Source: Ceratotherium simum simum
Lineage: Eukaryota > Chordata > Mammalia > Perissodactyla > Rhinocerotidae
Assembly (NCBI RefSeq): GCF_000283155.1
Contig: NW_004454225.1
Location: forward strand, 5,909,232-5,973,231
Direction of reading: 5' to 3'
Length of the DNA: 64,000 nt
This document shows positions 10,801 through 21,900 of this stretch, piece after piece. The notes under the pieces are model-generated. The model saw nothing but the letters and a program-made list of their open reading frames with translations. It was not told the origin of the DNA and ran no database searches. The position numbers and the translations under genes were made by a program. Positions within the stretch are counted from its first letter, which is position 1, and each line of letters begins with the position of its first letter.

Positions 10801-13800
10801 CACAGAGGAGAAGACATTTAGGCGGGTCTTTATTTATTTATTTATTTATTTTTTATTTTTTGTGAGGAAGATCAGCCCTGAGCTAACATCTGACGCCAAT
10901 CCTCCTCTTTTTGCTGAGGAAGACTGGCCCTGGGCTAACATCCGTGCCCATCTTCCTCCACTTTATATGGGACGCCGCCACAGCATGGCTTGATGAGTGG
11001 TGCGTCGGTGCGCACCCGGGATCCGAACCTGCAAACCCCGGACCGCCAAAGCAGAGCGCGTGCACTTAACCGCTGCGCCACCGGGCCGGCCCCTAGGCGG
11101 GTCTTGAAGCTACTTAGCAGGGAAGTGATTGCAGGCAGAGAGAGAAGCTGTGCGCAAACATGAATGTGAGGGCGGGGGAGTGGTGGGGCCTGGGACTGGA
11201 GTAGCAGCTGTGGGCCTTACATGGAGTTCCTCGTGTGCCTTGCTAAGGAATCTAGTTGGAGGCTATCCCTGTAGGCACTTTTGGGGGACCATCAGAGTCT
11301 TTTAGGGCAGGGATGGGGAAGAGGACATGCCACTGTCAGGTCATCACCTTTGCAGAGAACCAGTGACGTTATGGAGGATGTCCTGCCAGAAGGCTGTGGA
11401 GTACTCCAGGGGAGAGCTGCTGGTGGCCCGGAGTCCCCATTGCCCCACGCACTGCAGGTGTCAAACACAAAGTCTGTGCACTTTGAAAGCGCTTATTTGT
11501 AGAGAATTGGTGGAGTAAGGAGCAGCCAGATACTGGTTAGCACAGTTGTCCCCAAACTTGCCTATTTGTAAGGTCACCTGGTGTCACACTAGACTTCTGA
11601 ATCCATTTCCAGGAGTGTCAGGGAATCCCTGTGGGTAAGCAAGCATGTATGTAATATAGGTGTATCATCATACATGCTATTATATTATGACATCTCCCTG
11701 AGGTACTAGACCAGGGACAGCGTGCAGAACGCTTGTTCAGAAGATGTTTTAAGGCTTGTGAGATAATGTCAGTTCAGATCGAAGAACACGACCGCTTTCT
11801 GGCCCATTTTAGGAGCATATGCAGTTCCTCTTAGTGTGTGAATGAGACTTTTTGAACTGAAACAAATCTATCAGGGTCCAGAAAAATGTTTTTGTAATTT
11901 GGCTTGTCAACATACTTATCCTAGAATGTATCCAATTTTGATTCAAAAAATTAGGACACTTTCCGTAACAACAGGAAAGCAAATTTTTTTTCTTTTCTCT
12001 GGTAAATGTCTTTGTGGCATCTTATTTTTTCATTATTTTTGTCTTCAAATGGGCCTCAGGTGTACAGAACTAGATTAGCGATAGTCCTCGGTTCATGACG
12101 CAGTCGTAGGTTCTTGCCTGACCCTTTTGTTTAATTTACATCTTTCTTTTATTTATCCATAATGCACTGGACACCGAGGCGCTCACTACCAGTACAAGAC
12201 TTGTACCTCGACGGTAGCTCATGTCTACCTTGTGCTCCCCGCCCTGCCCCTGCCTCCTCTCACCAGAGGGAACCATAGTACTGAGTTTTGTGGAGCGCCT
12301 TCTAAAGACTAAACTGAAAGATTTTGGTTTTTTGTGTAAATTCATTTATATGTGTTTCCTCCTTCCCTTTCAGAGTTTGGAGCCTCTTCCAGCCAATGGA
12401 CCTGATTTCGGAGCATTAGGGGAAGAAGCTGAATTCGTTGAAGTTGAACCTGAAGCTAAACAAGAAATTCTTGAAAACAAAGATGTATGTATTCTGTTGA
12501 AGGGTTTGATGTGGTTGCTACTGGAAACATTCACTTCCATGAACCACTAGGGAAATGTAAATGTAAAAATGCACAATGAGCTGTCAACAGAGAAGAGTTT
12601 GTAGCAACTACATTTTAGAAAGACTGGTGACTTTCAGAAAAATAGTGTCTGGTTTTAGAGAAATAGCTTTTCCTTGGTGATGATTTATGTAGGAAGTTTA
12701 AACAAACACATTTTTGTATTTATGTTATAAAAAAAGCAAAAGTATTTCAGGGACAGACTCAAATGATGCTGAAGTTTGTACTCTGTTCCCAGAAAAAAGA
12801 CCTTGGGTCTCAGGTGAAACTTTTCCTAAACTTTGTTGCCTTTGAAATTAAATACAGTTGAAGAAATGTAACACATTTTCATTAATTCTATAATCAAGAG
12901 TCTTCTCAGGGCAGTATTCCGATCACCTGTAAGTTACACATTTCCCCAGTGCTCCCTGTGAGCCCTGTTTTATTTTTCTCTGTTCCTCATTACCATCTGC
13001 TCTGCTACACACATCACCTGTTTCGCCCCCCTTTAGAATATAAGCTCCATTGAGGCAGAAGCTTTACATTTTGTGCTTGCTGTATCTTCAGTGTTTAAAA
13101 CAGTACCTGGCTCATAGGTAATCAGTGCATTTTGTTTGCTTGTTTTGGTTTATTTTTTTTCTTGAGGAAGATTGGCCCTGCACTAACATCTGTTGCCAAT
13201 CTTCATCTTTTTCTTTTTTCTCCACAAAGCCCCAGTGCATAGTTTTATGTCATAGACATAGAGTTGTAGCTCTTCTGTGTGGGACGCCGCCTCAGCATGG
13301 CCTGATGAGTGGTGAGTAGGTCCGCGCCCAGGATCCGAACCGGCGAACCCTGGGCCTCCGAAGCGGAACGCCCAAACTTAACCGCGATGCCGCCAGGCCG
13401 GCCCCAATCAGTGCGTTTTGATTGAATGATTTAAATAAATAAGCGTCTACAGAGAGGGGAGAGGCTCTGAGTCAGCATTTATCACGCTGTGTTGAAATCT
13501 ATGTAAGATCTCTAGCAAGATGCACGCGGTTATTAGATCGGAGGTCACAGTCAGCATCATCCAGGGGCCAGTGCTCGGGGGAGCATGCTGGGGAGGATAT
13601 ACAGGAGACCTCTGAGGCCTGTCTGAGTCTAGGACTGACATGGTCATGGGTCATCTGGCTACAGAGACCTTGTAGGTCTTGTTTGCAGAAGGTACAGACC
13701 CAGGGAAGGGTAAGTTCAAGTAACCAGTTTTTTGAAAAGGTGTGAAAAATAAATAGAATAAAATCTGGAATTAAGAAGTGTGGCTCGTTAAACTTGAAAA

Positions 13801-16800
13801 GAAAATCCTTGAAGTTAACTTCAGACATATGTCTTTAGCCTTGATGCCTAATCTCTTTCCCTGTGTCTTACTTAATGATCAGTGTCCCCTTGTCACTTTT
13901 AGGTGGTGGTTCAGCACGTTCATTTTGATGGACTTGGAAGAACTAAAGATGATATCATCATGTATGAAATTGGAGACGTCTTTAAGGCTAAAAACCTTAT
14001 TGAGGCAAGTATTCTCTGCTTGGCAGTCTTTTCCATTCCCTTCTGAAGATCCAGTGAGTCTCCCGTCTCCTCAAACCGCCGAGCTGCCCACCCCAGCCTC
14101 TCCGCCGATGACCTGGCCTCCTGCCCTGAGGGGAGCATTGGCGCCCCAAGCTGAACCCCTTCATTCCCGGGTGCCTCCCGCAAATGTCCACGTGTCTGCG
14201 TTCTCCCTTGTGCCGGACGAGGAGGCGTCTGCCCTCCTTCCCGAGGCTGGCCCGTCCCGGTGGTTTTCGCAGCCCCCCAGCATTGTCGTAGGAGCTGAGG
14301 GTGCTGGCTCCTTCCCGGGCACCCTGCGTACTGCCCCAGTGTGCTCTCTCCGTCGCGGTGCCCCCCTCGTGGGCTGGGTCCTCGACGGTTCCCCACTCCT
14401 GCTATCTGCTCGGGGCCCTTGCTCCATGTATCAACCAGTCTCTTTCCTGGACCGCATCCTCTCCCTCCTCTCCTCGGTGGCTTCCTTCTGTCCTTCTGCC
14501 CTTGGAACCACATTTACATTCTTGGGCAGAGTCACCAGTGGCTTCCTCATGGCCAGGTCTAGCTGGCTCCTTTCAGTCCCCATTTTACCTGACTTTTCAG
14601 CGGTGTTTGGCCATTCCCACTTTTAAAATATTGGCTTTCTTTTTTTTTTTTCTTCTTTGCTGAGGAAGATTTGCCCTGAGCTAACATCTGTTGCCAATCT
14701 TCCCCTTTTTGCTTGAGGAAGATTTGCCCTGAGCTAACACCTGTGCCAGTCTTCCTCTATTTTGTATGTGGGTTGCTGCCACAGCAGGGCCACTGACCAG
14801 TGGTGTAGGTCCATGCCGGGGATCCGAACCCGGGCTGCCAAAGCAGAGCACACCCAGCTTAACCACTAGGCAACAGGGCCGGCCCCCATAAAGTATTGGC
14901 ATTTTTTTTAAAAAACGTTAATGTATAGGCACAGTTTTAAAAACAAGTATAAAACAATCAAATGGTACAGAGGATACTGGAATGAAGTGCAGGCGTTTCC
15001 CTCCCCTGCCAAGCCCGGTCCCGCTCTTTAGAGGTCACCCTGCCAAGGGGTTTGTGTGTGTCCTTCCAGGTATGTTGTACACGTGGTAAACACATAGAGC
15101 CTTTAAAGAGTAGCCCATTCTCCACATTTTTTTTTGCATCTTTCATGTTTGATATTAGCATGGAGATCTCTGCACGTCAGCGCATCTGCATGGTCTCTCG
15201 GTGTGTGGACTTCTGTCGTTTACTGTAAACAGTTCCCTGTTGATGGACATCTAAATCAGTAGAGGGTGTTGTTCGTATGAACAGTGCTGCAGTAATCACC
15301 TTTGTATGTCTGTAGGATAAATTCCTGCAAGTGGGATTACTGGGTCAAAGGGCACGTGCTCTATCACTGTAACAGGTGTTGCCATGTTGCCCTCCAAAGA
15401 GATCCCACCAGTTCATACTCCTACCAGCCTGTATGAGAGGCTCTGTTTCTCAGCGTTGGGTGTCATCACACGTTTGAAATTCTTGCCAGTCTGTTGGGTG
15501 GAAAATACTATCTCATTGTTCTAATTTGCACATTTTCATCATAAATGAGATTGAGCACCTTTTCCATATTTATTGGCCATTGGTATTTCTCTTTTGTGAG
15601 TTACCTCTTGGTGTCCCCTATTTTCCATTGGATTGTTAGGCTTTTGTTAATTTATAAGCGCTCCATGCACCTTAAAAAAACAACCAGTTTGTCACTTATG
15701 TCGAAAATATTTTTCTTGCTTTGTTGTCTTTTCGATTTGTTTATATCCTCCCTCTTTCTTGACATTTTCCCTTCCTTTGGTTTCTGTGAATCCCACACTC
15801 TCCTGGGCTGCTTCCCACCTCTCATCACATTCATTTTAGGCCCCATTGTTGGCTTCTTTCCCTGTGACCATCCTTAAATGAGGATCAGTCTCCTGCGTGT
15901 CCTCACGCATACCCCTGGTTTCAACTACCACTTGTATGTTCGAGCTTCCTAACCTCTATTTCTAGCCAATTCCTCTCTCTCGAGCTTCAGCCCTGAATGT
16001 GCGGCTGCTCACTAAGCATTTCCTCATGGAATTGCCACAAACGTCTCCAACTCTACGTGGCTGAAAACTGAACTCAGTGTCTTTCCATCCCTCCCCCAGC
16101 CTGTCCTCCCGTCTCTGTCCCTGACTTCTCTAATGGCACCAAGGAGTGCTCAGCCCAGAGCTGAAAGTTTTCACAACCTCGTCTCTTCTCATGTCCTCCA
16201 CCCAATCAGTGACTGTCCTCGGGCTCCGGCCTGTGAAGCGTCTGCAGTCTGTCCTCCCCTCTAACACTGTGGCCTGTGCTGGCCCAGCCTCCCTCATGGC
16301 TCCAGGTCTGCTGTGAGACTCTCCTCCTGCTTCCCTCTGTCTCTGGTTTCCTCTTTTCCCCGTGTTCACCCATTTGATCAGCCCTGTCCCATAAGGACCT
16401 TCCATCCTGTCTCTCCCCTGCTGAAAACTCTTAGGGGCCTCCCCTTACACCTGTAGGACAAAAGCTCAACTTTGCTTCTTATGCACAGTCCTTTCCTGCT
16501 CTGCTCCCTGAGCGCCTTGGCTGCCTTACCCCTCCACTTCTGCTGTCCCTGCAGCAGGAAAGGACTCCCAGCCTCAGAAAGGACTGCTGTCAGCACTGAA
16601 GAGAAAAAAATTGCAGAACCACGGTTAGAAAATGGTTAGAAAATTCAAACACAACTCAAAAGGCACACACACAGAAGTCTCCCTTTCACCAAATACAACT
16701 GCTATTAGCAATTGATTATCGTCCCTTCCAGGAAAACCTGCCAGGCTGTGTGCATTGTAATTAGTTTTTGTGTTCATACAAGAGAGATTATGTTATGCAC

Positions 16801-18932
16801 TCTGCTGTCTGCCCTCAGCTTAGTTTTGCGCTTGTGAATAGGATTTTTTGGCTGTTCACTAAAGTGCTTTCTCCATTCCTTCACGTATGGTCTTAGTGGT
16901 GCTCTCTACTCAGAGGCTTAGCACCAAATGGTAAACTGCCAGCCTGGTCACATAGCCACCATTTATGTTTCCGTATCTTAAAGGAATACATTTTCTATTT
17001 TTTTCTCTCTTATAGGTAATGCGGAAATCTCATGAAGCCCGTGAAAAATTGCTTCGTCTAGGAATATTTAGACAAGTGGATGTTTTGATTGATACATGTC
17101 AAGGTACATACTGTGGTGTAGCATCTCTCTATGTCCTTTTCCATCCATCCGTGAGGATCACAAAAGCTGTTTGTGTGGCCAGACATAGACGGCACCTGGG
17201 GGTTTATCAAATGGATAGGTCTTGGTAGTTAGCAGTCTCAGGGAAGATTTTATATCAGGCTGAGGGAAGACAGGTGAACTTTGAAGATATTGTTGTCTGA
17301 ACCCCTGGATGGTACCTGCGTTCTGAGAAGGATCCCAAAGGAGGGAGCCAGGCTTCATTCAGGATAGCCCAGCCCAGCAGGTGTCCCAATGGGCTCTTGG
17401 CAGACTCCATCTAAATATGCGCTTTAAAAGAGGAGGGCCCTAGGCATCAGATTTTAGTTTTAGTTCATTTGTTTGTTTGCTGTGTGATATCGGGTAAGTC
17501 TCTCAACTTAGTCAACGTTTATTTTTTTATTAATGAGTACCTGCTGCTGCGTCAGGTCAGCCCCTGTGCTGGGTGCTAGGGAGAGAGACAGCAGCAAACA
17601 AGGCATGGTCTCCTTCTGAAGGAGCTGGTCGAGTGGAGCAGGGTCAGGGGACAGACAAATAAGTGATGACGGTTCAGCTGATATGTCCTGCAATAAGGGG
17701 TTCCAGGAGGAGACAGCCTCTTTTGGGGGGCGGAGGGAAAGGGGAATCAGAGAAGGTTTCCTGAAAGGGTGATATATAAGCTGAGACCTAAAAGGCAGGT
17801 ATGAGTTAGTTTGGGGAGCAGGGCTGGTGGTGAGGGGAGGAGTGGAGACTCTTCCAGGGAGAAGGAGAGCATTTAACAGCCCAGTGGCCAGAGACAGAAA
17901 GGGCCGTGGGGTGGACCACACGTGTTCCGTAGAGCCAGGACGAAGGTTTATGGGAATGAGAGTGATGAAAGGTAAGGCAGAAAAACAATCAGGAGACCAG
18001 ATCACGGAGACTTAATAGGTGATGGTGTACGGAATTCTGAATTCAGTCAACATCCATTGAAAAATAAATGTTTGGAATAAATCAGTGAACAAGTGAACTC
18101 TTCAAGATTGAATGGAGGATAATTTTGAGAAAATATAAATGAAACTGAAAATGCTTGCAAAAATATACAATGCTACATAAATGAAAGGTATTTTTATTAT
18201 TTGAAACATAGATTGATCCGTGGCTAACAGAGACTCAAAATAACAGTGGCTTAGGCAAGAGAGAAGTCTCTTGTTCTCTCCACAGCAGTTGGGAGACTGA
18301 CAGGCTGGTGTCGTGGCTCTGCTCCTTGAGGTCACTGGGGCTGCTGTGGTTTTCCCATGGTATCTTGTCACTTCATCCTCCCTCAGTCTCTGGTCCCTGT
18401 GATGGCTGAGTGCCATTACATCAGGAAGGAGGAAGGAGGGGGAAGGGCATGTCCCTCCCTTTAAGCACCTGCCCCCGGTGCTGTCCACAGCACTCCCCTC
18501 TCATCCTGATGGCCCAGACTTACTCACGTGGCCACACCCAGGCATGGGGGAGGCTGAGAAACAAAGTCCAGTGGCCACGTACCCAGCTAAGAATTGAGGA
18601 TTCAGTTGTGATTCAAATTGTGCTTCTCACCAGTGGCTCTCACCTGGGAACTTGCTAGAAATGCACGTGTAACTGAAGCAGAAACTTGGGGGTGGGGCAG
18701 CAATCTGGGGCATAACGAGCCCTCCAGGTGGTCATGATGCAGCTAGTGTTAGAGACCCACTGGACTGGTGAGAGGGAGGAGAGGCACTGGGAGACACCAG
18801 CTGTTGCTGCATCCTTGGAGTGATAGTAACAAACACAGTCGTCCCTGTGCTGAGCTCTGCGGTGAGGGTTTATGTGTGTGATCCAATTGAATCCTCACGA
18901 AAACCTGGTGGAGTGACTACTGTTATTTTATT

Positions 18933-18963
<31 letters not shown>

Positions 18964-21900
18964 TTTTTTTTTTTGTGAGGAAGATCAGTCCTGAGCTGAC
19001 ATCCATGCTAATCCTCCTTTTTTTGCTGAGAAAGACCAGCTCTGAGCTAACATCTGTTGCCAATCCTCCTCCTTTTTTTTTTTCCCCCAAAGCCCCAGTA
19101 GTTAGTTGTATGTCATAGTTGCACATCCTTCTAGTTGCTGTATGTGGGACGCGGCCTCACCGTGGCCGGAGAAGCGGTGCGTCGGTGCGCGCCTGGGATC
19201 CGAACCCGGGCCGCCAGTAGCGGAGCGCGCGCACTTAACCACTAAGCCATGGGGCCAGCCCTACTGTTATTTTAGAAAAAATGTCTTTCAGCTAAGGAAA
19301 CTTGTCCCAGGTCAACGAGTGACAGAAGTGGCCCTGCCACTACTCCGGGGTGCTTTTCTTGGTGGCAAGTCTTGGTGGCATTTGATTTTAGCACTTTCCT
19401 GTCTGTTATAAATGTGTTGTGGATGTGGTCAGCTGGTCCACCTCTGTCAGCAGTTATCCGCCGGGGCTGCATGTTAGAATGACCTGGGAGCTTTTGAAAA
19501 AGAGTGGTTTAGGGCAGTGAAACTTTCTCTCTGATTCTATAGTGGTGGGTACTCGACGTTATCCATTTGTCAGACCGCCTAGAAAGTACAACACCAAGAG
19601 TGAACCCTAATGCAATCCGCACTTGAGTTAATAGTCATGTAATAATAAGACCAGCTGAATCTGAGTATTTGGGAGCCAGGGCCTGGGCATCTGCAAGTCT
19701 GACAGCTCCCAGATGCGGCTGGTGTCCAGCTAGGGTTGCAGGGTCAGCCCCTGCCTCCCTGTGAGAGGCCCACAGGCCTCTGCGGAGCTCGGCCCTGCTG
19801 CCCTGCACCCCACGGCCCTCGGTGGGTAAGGAGGCAGCCGCACGAATTCAGACACCCATCATCCCGCAGGCACCACAGCCCCAGCTGGAGGAAGGACAGG
19901 AGTACTCACCTCTCACATTTGTATCGTGTTTGTTGCTTCTCTTTCGGGGTTCCTAGATCCATCTTGTCACATGAATTCTACATTTTAATGTCAGTTGAAT
20001 TGAGTCCCCAGATATCTTCAAGGACCTCCCTAGTAGGAGAACAAATGCCTTGAGCACAGTAGTGTGTGCTTAAACGAATAACGCTGCTTCTAGTTCTCTC
20101 GTTGTCGGAGAATCTGATTGTTTTTTGGTGTCTTCTCCCACAGGAACTAGACATGGGTGTTTTGGTGTAGAGGTTCTTGTGATTTTTGTGTGGGAGTGTT
20201 CTTAAACTTTCAGAAAGTTGGCATGTTTTCCAAAGGAGATAGTAAAATAAAATGAGCCTTCAGACTGCCTTTGTGTTTTTCAGCAGTGGGACCTAAAATG
20301 AAACTGCATATTCTAATCGTCTTATTGTTTAATATTTTTCATTTACTTAGGTGATGACGCACTTCCAAACGGGTTAGACGTGACCTTCGAAGTAACTGAA
20401 TTAAGGAGGTTGACGGGCAGTTACAACACCATGGTTGGGAACAACGAAGGCAGCATGGTATGGTACCGGCTTTTTCCTTCCTGATGTGACTATATTCTAA
20501 AAACAGATGATAGTTTCAAAATTCTTTCCGGCCCCTTAGTCCTTATTTGTAGGCTAACCCGTGGTTTCTCATTAATCTTCCTAGAGTTGATTATAATATG
20601 CTTTGGATAGTTTAACTAGGAATGGTTTGGAGAATGTTTGTATTAAGTTTCTTGTTCAAATTCCCCATCACGTGGATTTTCCCGAGCTTCACAGTTAGCA
20701 AATTTAGCCTCTCCCTTGAATTAAGTGTGTGCGTAGGGCGTGTGCGCTCAGCAAAGGCGTGTTTTAAAGGGTGAAAGCAGTGACAGATGAAAGGCCAGGT
20801 CTGTATTTTTGTTCTATTTTTACAAGAGTCCCTCAGCTAGCATAGTCTTTCTTAAAAGTGATCCTTCCTTCAATTTATTTTTGAATTCTTTCTTATTTTA
20901 TTTATTTATTTTTCCCCCCAAAGCCCCAGTAGATAGTTGTATGTCATAGCTGCACATCCTTCTAGTTGCTGTATGTGGGCCGCGGCCTCAGCATGGCCGG
21001 AGAAGCGGTGCGTTGGTGCGCGCCCTGGATCCGAACCCCCGGCCGCCAGTAGCGGAGCGCGCACACCCAACCGCTAAGCCACGGGGCCGGCCCCCTTCCT
21101 TCAATTTAAACCTCCGCTCTGTTTCTTTTCCTCCTAGGTACTTGGCCTCAAACTCCCTAATCTTCTAGGCCGTGCAGAAAAGGTGACTTTTCAGTTTTCC
21201 TATGGAACAAAAGAAACCTCGTATGGCCTGTCCTTCTTCAAACCACAGCCCGGAAACTTCGACAGAAAGTAGGAAGCCAAACAGATGGTTGAGTACAGTG
21301 GCCTGATTTAAAAGTTAAAATAGATGGCTTGTTTGTGAAAAGAAACTTTACAGAATCAGCTGACACTTCTGCGGTGTTACAGCGTGCTCTAGGTTTCCTC
21401 GTGGAGGTGAACCCAGAAGTGTGGTTTGAAATCTGTTGATTGAATGTGTGCAGGTCGTGATCACTGTTTCAGCTCTTAAAGCTCTGCCCCGTTGCCTCCT
21501 AGTTTCTCCGTGAACCTGTACAAAGTCACTGGGCAGTTTCCCTGGAGCTCGCTGCGGGAGACGGACAGAGGAGTATCGGCCGAGTGCAGTGTGAGTGGCA
21601 TCTCAGTCTTCCCCTTGTGCCCTTGAGGGAAAACTGAGTGCCTGTTTCGTTCCCCGAGATAGCAAGAAGGGGCTGGGCCAGGAGGGCACAGCCAGGTCCT
21701 GGTCTGGTGCTTGGAGAGGCGCCCCTTGTTGCTGGCCTCACCCTCTGTTTTAGCCCTACTGTCGGCTGCTGCCCACCGGGCACCTCTCCACTGGCCGAGG
21801 GCAGACTGCCAGGGCCAGACAGTGGCTCAGCTCCACGGTGGCAGCTCCTCTGACCTGGTCAAATTTCTTCTGTGCTCCTGGTTTCCTATGATGCCATCTG

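Larger units (their letters stand above)
7875..12373 (+). other. SAMM50: SAMM50 intron 1
   Basis: The first intron runs from gtaaga to tttcag. It starts in the CpG-rich region. It then holds a reverse MIR (8350..8560), L2 fragments (8870..9140 and 10500..10620), two antisense ERE-like SINEs and AT-rich unique sequence. No extra exon is evident. Confidence 0.85.
12485..13902 (+). other. SAMM50: SAMM50 intron 2
   Basis: The intron runs from gtatgt to cttttag. It contains an L2 3' end (about 12890..13440) interrupted by an antisense ERE-like SINE. Confidence 0.88.
14005..17015 (+). other. SAMM50: SAMM50 intron 3 (GC-AG)
   Basis: The donor is GCAAGT at 14005 and the acceptor is cttatag at 17009..17015. 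It contains a GC-rich segment (14035..14630), an antisense ERE-like SINE (14640..14885), an L1-like piece (15000..15540) and an L2 ORF2 fossil (15750..16560). Confidence 0.9.
17104..20350 (+). other. SAMM50: SAMM50 intron 4
   Basis: The intron runs from gtacat to tacttag. It contains a reverse L2 fragment (17510..18020), a MER5A-like piece (18620..18770), an antisense ERE-like SINE (18931..19260) and unique sequence. Confidence 0.88.

Noticed and set aside
13778..14626. Longest open frame (282 residues) as a novel gene
   Set aside because: It overlaps SAMM50 exon 3 in a different frame and runs through intron 3. The product is Ser/Pro-rich with no domain, and the reverse strand is open too, as expected of a GC-rich decayed repeat.
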